NCBI RefSeq assembly: GCF_003131185.1
Contig: NZ_QFFU01000009.1
Location: 124,001-188,000 of the forward strand
Length of the DNA: 64,000 nucleotides
From: Pseudomonas ovata
Lineage (GTDB): Bacteria > Pseudomonadota > Gammaproteobacteria > Pseudomonadales > Pseudomonadaceae
Direction of reading: 5' to 3'
Position numbers and translations under genes: made by a program. How positions within the stretch are numbered: position 1 is the first letter of the stretch; each line of letters opens with the position of its first letter. Of the stretch, positions 8,743 through 17,584 are shown one piece after another. The notes beneath the pieces are model-generated. The model was given only the letters and a program-made list of their open reading frames with translations. It had not been told where the DNA came from and made no database searches.

Positions 8743-9268
8743 GGTGATGCTCCTTAGCTCGTTCACTGTTCAATGGACTTGATCGTCGACTTGCACATCG
8801 GATCACCGGCGAACGCGACGTTATACGGCGTTCGAGAGGCGACTCCCGGGCTGAAGAAGATGCAGGTAGTCTCAGTGAGAAACCGCTACACCGCCGTGCC
8901 GGTTTCAGAGGGGAGATGGCGAAGGCCAAAGACTGGGCTGGCAATCGAGAACCGATCAACCACAAGCACGTCATGAGGTCGTTTCGCCAGCTGCCCGCCT
9001 GTCGCGACGTTGGGCCGGTTCATCTTCTTCAATCTGCCTTGTGGGCAGCCTACATCCTGAAACATCCCGACGGCTTGTCGGGACTGTTGAGTACCGCTTT
9101 TTCTGCGCTCCCGATCAGGGAGATGGCTGCATCATGCAAAATGAAAAGGCAGGCGTCAACCAATATGTAGTGATTATTTTTTATCACTACATATTGGCGG
9201 ATATGGCACAGGACAGGCCGGGCGACGATGCGCCACGACCTGGAAGGGCGGGATAAAGCGCAGGGTGA
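8743..9268. other. Gene-poor stretch of 526 bases
   Basis: Several overlapping open frames of 60-85 codons exist (for example 8773-8976, 8916-9170 and 9041-9256, plus strand). None has a recognisable protein or a good ribosome-binding site. A small hairpin CCCGAC-GGCTT-GTCGGG lies at 9066-9082 and a striking inverted repeat at 9160-9197. The region may be the remains of a lost gene. Confidence 0.4.
9160..9197. repeat. Perfect 15-bp AT-rich inverted repeat
   Basis: CCAATATGTAGTGAT and its exact reverse complement ATCACTACATATTGG flank an 8-base spacer TATTTTTT. The dyad is far AT-richer than its surroundings and lies 72 bases beyond the stop of the YcaC-type gene. It lacks the G+C-rich stem and terminal T run of an intrinsic terminator, so an operator, recombination site or orphan promoter element is more likely. 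Confidence 0.8.
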
Positions 9269-9901
9269 TCAGTGCGAAGCGGTGAACGTCGTGTAGCTGT
9301 TGATCAGGTTGCGGTAGTTGGGCAGGCGCTGGGACAGCAGGTTGGCCAGGCCTTCCATGTCGTTGCGCCAGTCGATCTGCAGCTCGCAGGCCACGGCAAA
9401 CCAGTTCATCAGTTGTGCGCCGGCGGCGCTCATGCGCGCCCAGGCGGCCTGCTGCACGGTTTCGTTGAACGTACCGGACGAGTCGGTCACTACGAACACT
9501 TCAAAGCCTTCTGCCAGGGCCGAGAGGGTCGGGAACGCCACACACACGTCGGTGACGACACCGGCGATGATCAGTTGCTTGCGACCAGTGGCCTTGACCG
9601 CCTTGACGAAGTCTTCGTTGTCCCAGGCATTGATCTGGCCAGGACGGGCGATGTACGGCGCGTCCGGGAACTGGGCCTTGAGTTCCGGCACGATCGGGCC
9701 GTTGGGGCCTTGCTCGAAGCTGGTGGTCAGGATGGTCGGCAGGTTGAAGAACTTGGCGATGTCACCCAGGGCCAGGACATTGTTCTTGAACTCGTTGGGC
9801 GAGAAATCCTGGACCAGCGAGATCAGGCCGGTCTGGTGGTCGACCAGCAGAACAACGGCGTCATCCTTGTTCAAGCGCTTGTACGGGGTAGTAGTGCTCA
9901 T
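9269..9901 (-). CDS. ycaC: YcaC-type isochorismatase-like hydrolase
   Basis: A 210-residue member of the isochorismatase-like cysteine hydrolase fold, closest to YcaC, whose natural substrate is unknown. The catalytic Asp is in VVLLVDHQTGL (about residue 21), a Lys/Arg region follows around IARPGQINAWD, and the nucleophilic Cys is in IAGVVTDVCV (about residue 118). It is last in a same-strand run LysR, ABM-domain protein, amidohydrolase, YcaC, 75 bases after the amidohydrolase, so it may be co-transcribed. The association with an amidohydrolase suggests breakdown of an amide or related small molecule, but this is inference. Confidence 0.88.
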   Translation of the reverse strand: MSTTTPYKRLNKDDAVVLLVDHQTGLISLVQDFSPNEFKNNVLALGDIAKFFNLPTILTTSFEQGPNGPIVPELKAQFPDAPYIARPGQINAWDNEDFVKAVKATGRKQLIIAGVVTDVCVAFPTLSALAEGFEVFVVTDSSGTFNETVQQAAWARMSAAGAQLMNWFAVACELQIDWRNDMEGLANLLSQRLPNYRNLINSYTTFTASH

Positions 9902-9976
9902 GATTGACTCCTGTGGTTTTCAAAGGGAGCACCGGGTTGCACGGCAACCCGGCGTTTTCACGCAGGTGACACAACA

Positions 9977-11962
9977 TCAGAACGCGAAACACGAACACCC
10001 GAAGGCGCCCCAGAAGCCCTGGAAGTCGCTGACCGGGGCATTGGACAGGCGCGCTTTCTCGTGGCTGTGCGAATGCACCTTGCACGGGCCGCTGCACTGG
10101 TGAACCTGGGCCAGTACCGGCGAGGCCGGGCGCCAGTGGCCCTGCACCTTGGCCACCGGCGACCAGTCCGGCAGCACGGGAACGCGCTTGGGACCCAGCG
10201 GCTCGAAGTCATCGGCGCCGTACACCACCTTGCCATCGACGACGGTCAACACCGACTCGATCCACTTGATGGCTTCAGGCTCGACGCTGAAGAAGTCAGC
10301 CGACAGCGCCGAGAGGTCGGCCAACTGGCCCACGCGAATCTGGCCTTTCTTGCCCTGCTCGGACGAGAACCAGGCGCTGCCGTGGGTGAACAGCTCCAGC
10401 GCGGTTTCTCGTGGCAAGCCTTCGGGATACAGCTCCAGCCCGCCGACGGTGCGACCGCTGACCATCCAGTACAGCGAGGTCCAGGGGTTGTAGCTCGACA
10501 CCCGGGTGGCGTCGGTGCCGGCGCCCACCGGCACGCCTTCGGCCAGCATGCGCTTGATCGGCGGGGTGGCCTGGGCGGCCTTGGCGCCGTAGCGCTCGAC
10601 GAAATACTCGCCCTGGAAGGCCATGCGGTCCTGGATCGCGATACCGCCACCCAATGCCCGGACCCGCTCGATGTTGCGCGGGGTAATGGTTTCGCAGTGA
10701 TCGAAGAACCACGGCAGGCCATTGAACGGAATGTCGCGGTTGACCTTCTCGAACACATCGAGCATGCGGCTGATGGATTCGTCATAGGTGGCGTGCAGGC
10801 GGAACGGCCAGCGCTGCTCGACCAGATGGCGCACCACCGGCTCCAGGTCATCTTCCATGCCCTGTACCAGGTCCGGGCGCGGCTCGCGGAAGTCTTCGAA
10901 GTCGGCCGCCGAGAAGGTCAACATCTCCCCTGCCCCGTTGTGCCGCAAGAAGTCGTCGCCCTGGTGCAGCTTGACGCTGCTGGTCCAGTTCTTGAAGTCG
11001 GCCAGTTCTTCCTTGGGCTTCTGGGTGAACAGGTTGTAGGCGATGCGCACGGTCAGCTGCTTTTCGCGGTTGAGCTGTTCGATCACCGCGTAATCGTCAG
11101 GGTAGTTCTGGAAACCGCCGCCGGCGTCGATACAGCTGGTGATGCCCAGGCGATTGAGTTCGCGCATGAACTGGCGGGTCGAATTGACCTGATACTCCAG
11201 CGGCAGCTTCGGGCCTTTGGCCAGGGTCGCGTACAGGATCATGGCGTTGGGCTTGGCCACCAGCATGCCGGTCGGGTTGCCATTGGCGTCGCGCACAATC
11301 TCGCCACCAGGCGGGTTGGGCGTGTCGCGGGTGTAGCCGGCCACGCGCAGGGCGGCGCGGTTGAGCAAAGCGCGGTCATACAGGTGCAGCAGGAACACCG
11401 GCGTGTCGGGTGCGGCCTGGTTGATTTCTTCCAGGGTCGGCATGCGCTTTTCGGCGAACTGGAATTCGTTCCAGCCGCCCACCACGCGTACCCACTGCGG
11501 GGTCGGTGTGCGGTCGGCCTGGTCCTTGAGCATGCGCAGGGCATCGGCCAGCGACGGCACGCCTTCCCAACGCAGTTCCAGGTTGTAGTTCAGGCCGCCC
11601 CGGATCAGGTGCAAGTGCGAGTCGTTGAGGCCCGGGATCACGGTGCGGCCCTTGAGGTCGATGACCTGTGTGGCACTGCCGCGCAAGGCCATGACTTCGG
11701 CCTCGCTGCCGACCGCCACAAAGCGTCCACCACTGATGGCCACCGCGCTGGCCGTGGGTTTTTCACGGTCGACCGTGTGGAATTTGCCGTTGAACAGAAT
11801 CAGCTCGACGTTATTCATCGCAGTTCCTTTGTCAGAAAATTGGGAAGCGCCCGCATGGCCTGCGAACGTGAAGGCAGGCAGCAGCGCCGCCGCTGCACTC
11901 AGCAGCGAACTGTTGGCGATAAAGCGCCGGCGCTGCAGGTCGGTCTTGTCGTCATCACTCAT
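9977..11962 (-). CDS. Exported amidohydrolase (YtcJ-like), Cys/His-rich tail
   Basis: A 661-residue metal-dependent hydrolase. The first ~40 residues carry a twin-arginine-type signal (RRRFIANSS followed by a hydrophobic stretch and AGHAGAS). The amidohydrolase core begins around residue 50 (LILFNGKFHTVD), with GRTVIPGLNDSHLHL giving the metal-binding His pair, and LHATYDES, FDHCETI and VGAGTDATR later in the TIM barrel. The last ~60 residues are unusual for the family, with HQCSGPCKVHSHSHEKA and a final GAFGCSCFAF. It overlaps no gene but starts four bases from the ABM-domain gene, so the two are surely co-transcribed. The substrate is unknown. Confidence 0.88.
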   Translation of the reverse strand: MSDDDKTDLQRRRFIANSSLLSAAAALLPAFTFAGHAGASQFSDKGTAMNNVELILFNGKFHTVDREKPTASAVAISGGRFVAVGSEAEVMALRGSATQVIDLKGRTVIPGLNDSHLHLIRGGLNYNLELRWEGVPSLADALRMLKDQADRTPTPQWVRVVGGWNEFQFAEKRMPTLEEINQAAPDTPVFLLHLYDRALLNRAALRVAGYTRDTPNPPGGEIVRDANGNPTGMLVAKPNAMILYATLAKGPKLPLEYQVNSTRQFMRELNRLGITSCIDAGGGFQNYPDDYAVIEQLNREKQLTVRIAYNLFTQKPKEELADFKNWTSSVKLHQGDDFLRHNGAGEMLTFSAADFEDFREPRPDLVQGMEDDLEPVVRHLVEQRWPFRLHATYDESISRMLDVFEKVNRDIPFNGLPWFFDHCETITPRNIERVRALGGGIAIQDRMAFQGEYFVERYGAKAAQATPPIKRMLAEGVPVGAGTDATRVSSYNPWTSLYWMVSGRTVGGLELYPEGLPRETALELFTHGSAWFSSEQGKKGQIRVGQLADLSALSADFFSVEPEAIKWIESVLTVVDGKVVYGADDFEPLGPKRVPVLPDWSPVAKVQGHWRPASPVLAQVHQCSGPCKVHSHSHEKARLSNAPVSDFQGFWGAFGCSCFAF

Positions 11963-11965
11963 GGC

Positions 11966-12580
11966 TCATTGCCCCTGTTTATCGTTGCCAGGCGCGTTCA
12001 GCCAGGCGGCAAACAGCCGCGTGGCAGCGGGCATCATCAGGTAGACCACCAACAGGACGATGGTCAGGGTGATCAGCACGTTGCTCATGAAATACCCCGA
12101 CAGCCAGGGGCTCAGGTGCAGCAACGGCCCCCACAGCATAGGCACCAGCAGGCTCAGCGGCAGGATCACCAGGTAGGACACCACCGCCTGTTTCCAGCGC
12201 GGCGGCGGGCCGGCCTGGTCATTTTCGGGGCTGAACCAGAATTCATTGTGCGTGGCCACCTGGGTCTGGTCGCCATCGGCCAGCATCGGTTCGGCCTCAC
12301 GCAGCAGCTCGCGCCGTTGCTCGGAGTCCAGCCACTGTTGCATGGCGGCCGTGGAGGAAAAGCGCAGCACCGAGGTGAAGGCCTGCAAGCCGCCGGTACG
12401 ACCGCGCATCACATCGACGCCCAGATGACCGGGCGCCTGGCTGGCAATGCCGACGACACGCCGCAACCATTGTTCGTATTGCGCTTCAAGACCGGCTTTG
12501 GCCCGGTGACGGATCACCAGGGTGACGACTTCATGGGACGGCTCGTGCGCAGGGGCAGCGAGGCTTGAGGGTTCGGACAT
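11966..12580 (-). CDS. ABM-domain membrane protein
   Basis: A 204-residue protein with an N-terminal antibiotic-biosynthesis-monooxygenase-like ferredoxin fold (about residues 18-100; VVTLVIRHRAKAGLEAQYEQW and HLGVDVMRG) and two or three C-terminal transmembrane helices (AVVSYLVILPLSLLVPML and VLITLTIVLLVVYLMM). Such membrane-anchored ABM proteins are common next to amidohydrolases in Pseudomonas and related bacteria, but no reaction is established. It is immediately upstream of the amidohydrolase, with a 3-base gap, and 122 bases downstream of the LysR gene. Confidence 0.85.
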   Translation of the reverse strand: MSEPSSLAAPAHEPSHEVVTLVIRHRAKAGLEAQYEQWLRRVVGIASQAPGHLGVDVMRGRTGGLQAFTSVLRFSSTAAMQQWLDSEQRRELLREAEPMLADGDQTQVATHNEFWFSPENDQAGPPPRWKQAVVSYLVILPLSLLVPMLWGPLLHLSPWLSGYFMSNVLITLTIVLLVVYLMMPAATRLFAAWLNAPGNDKQGQ

Positions 12581-12702
12581 GACCGGCAGCTCCGTGACAC
12601 CAGAAAGGGATGCCTGGGCACCCGTGGTTCAAATCGAAGCTGATAGTGCCGCCGTTTGCCCGTCGAGAATTGGACGCATGTGCTGTGTTTGCTGCCACGC
12701 CT

Positions 12703-13620
12703 TTATCCGATGGGCAGCGACGCCGACATGTACTCATGGATCATGCCGCGCAGCCAGCGCTCGGCCGGGTCGTTGTCGTGCACCCCGCTCCAGACCATCG
12801 ACAACTCGGCCGGCACGATGGGAAACGGCGGGTCTTCGGCGCGCAGCCGGGTGCCGTCGACCAGCGCGCAGGCGGCGTAATCGGGCACGGTGGCGATCAT
12901 TTCGCTGCCGGCCAGCAAGGCGCGCAAACCATTGAACTGCGGCACCGCCAGCACCACCTTGCGGCTGCGTCCGACCCGGGCCAGGTCCAGGTCGATATTG
13001 CCCGACAGATCGCCGGAAAACGACACCATGGCGTGCGGTCGCGCACAGTAATCGTCCAGGCTCAACAGGCCGGGGCGGTCATCGCCACGAATCACCTTGC
13101 ACGGAATGTCACGCAGCTTCTTGCGCTTGGCGTTGGCCGGCAGTTCCACTGTCCAACTGACGCCCACCGAGATTTCACCCGAGGCCAGCAACGCCGGCAG
13201 CAGCAGGTAATTGGCCCGGCGAATGACAATGATGACGCCCGGCGCTTCGGCCTGCAGACGCGCCAGCAACAGTGGCAGCAAGCCGAATTCGGCATCGTCC
13301 GACAGGCCGATGCGAAATACGTCGGTACTGGAAGCCGGGTCGAAATCCTTGGCGCGGCTGACCGCGCCGGAAATGGTGTCCAGCGCCGGGCGAATTTCCT
13401 TGAGAATGTCCAGCGCCCGCGCCGTGGGCTCCATGGCGCGCCCATTGCGCAACAGCAATGGGTCGTCGAACAGATCGCGCAAGCGCCCCAGCGCCGCGCT
13501 GACGGCCGGCTGGCCGATAAACAGTTTCTCGGCCACCCGGGTCAGGTTGCGCTCGAACATCAGCGCTTCGAAAATCACCAACAGATTGAGATCGACACGG
13601 CGCAGGTCGTTACGGTTCAT
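12703..13620 (-). CDS. LysR-family transcriptional regulator (NodD-like)
   Basis: A 305-residue LysR regulator with the opening RRVDLNLLVIFEALMFERNL, where the helix-turn-helix is near residues 20-60 (AEKLFIGQPAVSAALGRLRD). This DLNLL type is typical of the NodD/LeuO-like branch. The effector domain follows, with IGLSDDAEFGLLPLLLARL. It is first in a same-strand run leading to the ABM-domain, amidohydrolase and YcaC genes, so it probably controls that cluster. Upstream is a repeat element rather than a divergent gene. Confidence 0.9.
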   Translation of the reverse strand: MNRNDLRRVDLNLLVIFEALMFERNLTRVAEKLFIGQPAVSAALGRLRDLFDDPLLLRNGRAMEPTARALDILKEIRPALDTISGAVSRAKDFDPASSTDVFRIGLSDDAEFGLLPLLLARLQAEAPGVIIVIRRANYLLLPALLASGEISVGVSWTVELPANAKRKKLRDIPCKVIRGDDRPGLLSLDDYCARPHAMVSFSGDLSGNIDLDLARVGRSRKVVLAVPQFNGLRALLAGSEMIATVPDYAACALVDGTRLRAEDPPFPIVPAELSMVWSGVHDNDPAERWLRGMIHEYMSASLPIG

Positions 13621-13815
13621 GGTTCGGGACTCTGAGGGTCAAAGACAGGACTTTGCCATCAGTAGGCACGAAACCGCCGGACTGCGCTTGTACCTGTGTG
13701 CGCTTCTTGTGCAATACGGACGGCCCAAGGGAATGGCTCCCGGAAACACCATAACCGGCCCGGACACCCCCCGTCTGGTCCCCCCTTGCGCAACAAAACA
13801 GCCTTCACCAAACAC

Positions 13816-14022
13816 AAAATAACTCACTGATTTTATGTGATATCAAATTTACCCTCGTAGGAGCGCGCTCTGCCCGCGACCGGCTGCGTTAGCAGTCGTA
13901 AATTCGTGGCGTTTCATAGATCCCTGATGGGTTCGCAGTCGTAAATTTTCAGCGGCTACACAATTTCTGCGAGCGCTGCGCACTCGGTCGCGGTGGTCCG
14001 GCATTCCGGCAGAGCGCGCTCC
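13816..14022 (+). repeat. Mosaic intergenic repeat, copy 1 (AT module plus core)
   Basis: An AT-rich module (13816-13856) reads into the palindromic core (13857-14022), bounded by GTAGGAGCGCGCTC and AGAGCGCGCTCC. The core is longer than in other copies because a piece containing GCAGTCGTAAATT occurs twice. The third module is missing; the copy ends just before the poxB stop codon. Confidence 0.75.
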
Positions 14023-14040
14023 AAGGTCATGCAGCCCTCA

Positions 14041-15759
14041 TCAGCGCAGATTGGTCTTGGCCAGCTCCAGCACTTCGCTGCCGCGCCCGCTCATCACCGC
14101 CTTGAGCATGTACAGGCTGAAGCCCTTGGCCTGCGCCAGCTTGATCTTCGGGGGCATGGCCAGCTCCTGCTTGGCGACCACCACATCGAGCAACACCGGC
14201 CCCGGATGATCGAACGCCTTGCGCAAGGCGCCCGGCAGGTCCTGGGCGTTCTCGACCCGGATACCCAGGATCCCCGCGCCCAATGCGATGCCGGCATAGT
14301 GCGTCGGATTGAGGTCGGTGCCGAACGGTACATAGCCGCCCGCTTTCATCTCCATGTCAACGAATCCCAGCGAGCTGTTATTGAACACAATCAGCTTGAT
14401 GGGCATGTTCAACTGGCGAATGGTCAGCAGATCGCCCATCAGCATCGACAAGCCGCCATCGCCGCACAGTGCCACCACCTGTCGCTCAGGATGCTCGGCC
14501 TGGGCGCCCAGCGCCTGGGGCATGGCGTTGGCCATCGAGCCGTGGTTGAACGAACCGATCAGGTTGCGCTTGCCATTCATCGACAGGTAGCGCGCCGCCC
14601 ACAGCGTCGGCGTACCGACGTCAACGGTAAACAGCGCATCGTCCGCCGCCAGTTGGTCGACCATGCGCGTGAGGTACTGCGGATGAATCGGAGCGCCGGC
14701 CGGGGTCGGGGTCGCCAGTTCATCCAGTTCGGCACGGGATTTGGCATAGTGCTTGAGCGCCTTGTCGAGAAAGCGCCGGTCGGCATGCGGCTTGAGCCGG
14801 GGCAGCAAGGCATCGAGGGTTTCGCGCACGCCCCCCACCAAGCCCAGGTGCACCGGCACGCGACGGCCGATCTGGGTCGGGTCCAGGTCGATCTGCACGA
14901 TGCGGGCTTTATCCGGGTAGAAATTGCGGTAGGGAAAACTGCTGCCCAGGATCACCAGCGTGTCGCAGGCCATCATGGCATGGTAGCCGGAGCTGAAACC
15001 GATCAGGCCGGTCATGCCGACATCGAACGGGTTGTCGTATTCGATGTACTGCTTGCCACGCAGGGCATGCACCACGGGTGCGTTGAGACGTTCGGCCAGG
15101 GCCACCACCTGTTCATGGGCGCCGGCACACCCGGCGCCACACAGCAGTGTGACCGCCTTGCTGGAATCGAGTAATTCGGTCAGGGCCTGAAGTTCAGACT
15201 CGACCGGCAGCACCGTCGACTGCCGGGGCTCGACCTTGCTCAAGGGCACGTCGGGCGCCGCCTGCAGAGCCACATCGCCCGGAATCACGATCACCGCCAC
15301 GCCTCTCTGGCCGATGGCGGCGCGCATGGCCCGCTCCAGCACGCGTGGAAACTGGTCAGGGTGGCTGACCATTTCGACGAAATGGCTGCACTCCTTGAAC
15401 AGTTCCTGGGGATGGGTTTCCTGAAAGTAATCCAGGCCGATTTCGGTGGACGGGATGTGCGCGGCAATCGCCAGCACCGGCACGCGGCTGCGATGGCAGT
15501 CGTAAAGGCCATTGATCAAATGCAGGTTGCCCGGTCCGCAGCTGCCGGCGCACACCGCCAGGGTGCCGCTGGACGCCGCCTGCGCACCCGCGGCAAAGGC
15601 GGCGACTTCTTCATGGCGGGTGTGCATCCAGCGAATCTTGCCCATGCGTTGCAGGCTGTCGCTCAAGCCGTTGAGGCTGTCGCCGGACACCCCCCAGATA
15701 TGGGTGACGCCGGAGGCAGCGAGGCTTTGCGCAAGATGGTCGGCAATGGTCCTGGACAT
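14041..15759 (-). CDS. poxB: Pyruvate dehydrogenase (quinone) / pyruvate oxidase
   Basis: Thiamine-diphosphate flavoenzyme predicted to decarboxylate pyruvate to acetate and CO2, passing electrons to ubiquinone at the membrane. At 572 residues it has the same length as E. coli PoxB. The Pyr domain has [13 protein letters not shown] and the activating Glu in [14 protein letters not shown]; the middle domain holds the FAD region; the PP domain has the TPP motif [12 protein letters not shown] ending near FNNSSLGFV. The ATG at 15759 has AAGGAG eight bases upstream; the longer frame (to 15822) is non-coding leader. It is a single-gene unit, in which C-terminal lipid binding would be expected from the family. 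Confidence 0.92.
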   Translation of the reverse strand: MSRTIADHLAQSLAASGVTHIWGVSGDSLNGLSDSLQRMGKIRWMHTRHEEVAAFAAGAQAASSGTLAVCAGSCGPGNLHLINGLYDCHRSRVPVLAIAAHIPSTEIGLDYFQETHPQELFKECSHFVEMVSHPDQFPRVLERAMRAAIGQRGVAVIVIPGDVALQAAPDVPLSKVEPRQSTVLPVESELQALTELLDSSKAVTLLCGAGCAGAHEQVVALAERLNAPVVHALRGKQYIEYDNPFDVGMTGLIGFSSGYHAMMACDTLVILGSSFPYRNFYPDKARIVQIDLDPTQIGRRVPVHLGLVGGVRETLDALLPRLKPHADRRFLDKALKHYAKSRAELDELATPTPAGAPIHPQYLTRMVDQLAADDALFTVDVGTPTLWAARYLSMNGKRNLIGSFNHGSMANAMPQALGAQAEHPERQVVALCGDGGLSMLMGDLLTIRQLNMPIKLIVFNNSSLGFVDMEMKAGGYVPFGTDLNPTHYAGIALGAGILGIRVENAQDLPGALRKAFDHPGPVLLDVVVAKQELAMPPKIKLAQAKGFSLYMLKAVMSGRGSEVLELAKTNLR

Positions 15760-15978
15760 GCAGGTCTCCTTGAGAGCAATGGGATTCAGGGTCTGCTGTG
15801 GTCGACCCCCGCACCTTGCCATCAGTTCAGAAAAGCTGCGTTGTGTCGTTCAGGTCTAGAAAAACCTGCCTGTCAGAAGGGGTTTATGCAGATGGGCGGA
15901 ATGATTTGCGCACCCGCCTGTCCGACTTAACAGGCATGGCATACAGCCGCCATCATGTAGACCGATAGGGAGATACCC

Positions 15979-16290
15979 ATGAAAAAGACTTCGATGTTCG
16001 CCGCCCTCCTTCTGGCTGGCAGCCTGTGTGGCGCCACCCTGAGCGTACAGGCCCAACAGGCCGAAGCCGAGCCCAAGGGTGGCTCACTGCACCCGGCCGA
16101 AATCAAGGTGGGCGAGAAAGCGCCTGAAGAAGCTGATCGCAAGAGCGAGGCCATCGACTGGAAAAAAGCCGGCCTGACCGAACCGGAAAAGGAAAGCCAG
16201 TGGGTCAAGCATGACAACCAGTACCTGCGCGTGCAGATCACCAATGGCCGGATCATGGAAATCGTGCCGGTCAAACAGACCAAGAAATAA
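15979..16290 (+). CDS. RcnB-family periplasmic protein
   Basis: A 103-residue exported protein. It begins with a Sec signal (MKKTSMFAALLLAGSLCGAT, cleavage likely after VQAQ), then a charged linker, and ends in the RcnB-like domain: QWVKHDNQYLRVQITNGRIMEIV read across about residues 74-96. RcnB proteins are linked to nickel/cobalt homeostasis in E. coli; here only family membership is supported. GGGAG lies just before the start. It converges with exbD. Confidence 0.75.
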   Translation: MKKTSMFAALLLAGSLCGATLSVQAQQAEAEPKGGSLHPAEIKVGEKAPEEADRKSEAIDWKKAGLTEPEKESQWVKHDNQYLRVQITNGRIMEIVPVKQTKK

Positions 16291-16300
16291 ACAGGCACGC

Positions 16301-16338
16301 AAAAAAAGGCCGCCCCCTACGCCTTGCCGGGACGGCCT
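16301..16338 (-). terminator. Rho-independent terminator of tonB-exbBD
   Basis: On the minus strand, AGGCCGTCCC pairs with GGGGCGGCCT and is followed by seven Ts. It is 30 bases after the exbD stop, ending the tonB-exbB-exbD unit. Confidence 0.8.
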
Positions 16339-16369
16339 GAAGCTCACTGTCTTGAAGAGGTGAACCGGC

Positions 16370-16771
16370 TTATTTGGCCGTGATCACTGACAACTTGGTG
16401 ATGCCGGCACGTTCGATGGACGCCATGGCACGCGCCACTTCGCCATAATTCACACCATCATCGGCCTGCAACTGGACCCGCACCTGTGGGTCCTTGTTCT
16501 TGGCCGCCTGCAGGTTGGTTTCCAGCAGGTCGGCCTTGATCTCGTCCTTGTTGATGAACACCTTGCCGCTGCCATCGATGCTCACCACCAGTGGGTCTTT
16601 CTGTTCGGCCGGGGCCACCGCCTCGGTCTTGGGCAGGTTGATCGGGATCGAATTGGTCAGCAGCGGCGCGGTGACAATGAACACCACCAGCAGCACCAGC
16701 ATGACGTCGACCAGCGGTGTGACGTTGATCTCGCTGAGTACTTCATCGCTGTCCTGGGTTGAAAAGGCCAT
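16370..16771 (-). CDS. exbD: Biopolymer transport protein ExbD
   Basis: A 133-residue inner-membrane protein with one N-terminal helix (VDVMLVLLVVFIVTAPL) that contains the family Asp within INVTPLVDVMLVLL, essential for proton use. The remainder is periplasmic. With ExbB it energises TonB for uptake of ferric siderophores, vitamin B12 and similar ligands. It begins one base after the exbB stop, in the same operon. Confidence 0.94.
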   Translation of the reverse strand: MAFSTQDSDEVLSEINVTPLVDVMLVLLVVFIVTAPLLTNSIPINLPKTEAVAPAEQKDPLVVSIDGSGKVFINKDEIKADLLETNLQAAKNKDPQVRVQLQADDGVNYGEVARAMASIERAGITKLSVITAK

Positions 16772-16772
16772 A

Positions 16773-17492
16773 TCAGGATGCCTCCTTCACTTTCTGGCCG
16801 CGAGCCGTGTCGCCGGACTTGAGCACCGGGTGCAGCAGCACGCGGAACGAATGCTTCTGGGCCAGGCTGTAGAAGTCGTGGGCAAAATCGTCCAGGTCAG
16901 CGGCGGTCAGCTTCAGGCGGCGCAGGAAGTAGTTGTAGACCAGCACGGCCGGCACCGCGACGGCGATACCGACGCCAGTGGCCACCAGCGCCGCGCCAAT
17001 GGGGCCGGCCACGGTTTCCAGGCTGGCCGAGCCGGCGGCACTGATGCCCTTCAACGCCGACATGATGCCCCACACCGTACCGAACAGGCCGATAAAGGGC
17101 GAGGTGCTGCCGATACTGGCCAGCACGGCCAGGCCGGTTTCCAGCGAGCGGCGCTCACGGACGATCTGCTGGCGCAAGGCGCGCTCCAGGCGGTCCTGGT
17201 GATTGATCGACTGGCTCAGGTCATTCTGGGCGTTTTCCTGCACCTGGATGGCGGCATAACCGGCCTGGGCCACGCGGGCAGCAGCACCGGGCTTGTCATG
17301 CGCCAGCTCTGCCGCCGAATCCAGGCTGGACGCGGCCCAGAACTGCTTGTGAAAAGCCTTGTCCTGGCCCTTGAGGCGCGCGAACTGCCCGCCCTTGAGC
17401 AGGGCCAGGCCCCAGGTGACAACAGAAAAACCGATCAGCAGCCAGATGACTGCGTGTTCAACCGATTCGAAGGGGGATGCCAGTAGGTTCAT
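16773..17492 (-). CDS. exbB: MotA/TolQ/ExbB proton-channel protein ExbB
   Basis: A 239-residue inner-membrane protein with three hydrophobic segments: the first near residues 13-32 (HAVIWLLIGFSVVTWGLALL), then a pair around LAVLASIGSTSPFIGLFGTVWGIM and GIAVAVPAVLVYNYF. The GTVWGIM and AVPAVLVYN stretches are the conserved channel motifs. It forms the pentameric motor with ExbD that drives TonB. It lies 92 bases after tonB on the same strand. It lacks the long N-terminal extension of some Pseudomonas ExbB proteins. Confidence 0.94.
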   Translation of the reverse strand: MNLLASPFESVEHAVIWLLIGFSVVTWGLALLKGGQFARLKGQDKAFHKQFWAASSLDSAAELAHDKPGAAARVAQAGYAAIQVQENAQNDLSQSINHQDRLERALRQQIVRERRSLETGLAVLASIGSTSPFIGLFGTVWGIMSALKGISAAGSASLETVAGPIGAALVATGVGIAVAVPAVLVYNYFLRRLKLTAADLDDFAHDFYSLAQKHSFRVLLHPVLKSGDTARGQKVKEAS

Positions 17493-17584
17493 GGTCGGTA
17501 CTCTCGTGCAAATGCATCAGGTCGGGGATGCGATGCTCCTTGTGTCAGGTCGCCCGCTGAAGGTGGAAAATCCGGGTAAAACGC

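Noticed and set aside
8773..9256. Three overlapping 67-85-codon frames
   Set aside because: They overlap each other, lack ribosome-binding sites and resemble no family.
10061..12568. 835-codon open frame on the plus strand
   Set aside because: Antisense to the amidohydrolase and ABM-domain genes; rich in His, Gln and Arg with no conserved motif, a usual product of high third-position G+C.
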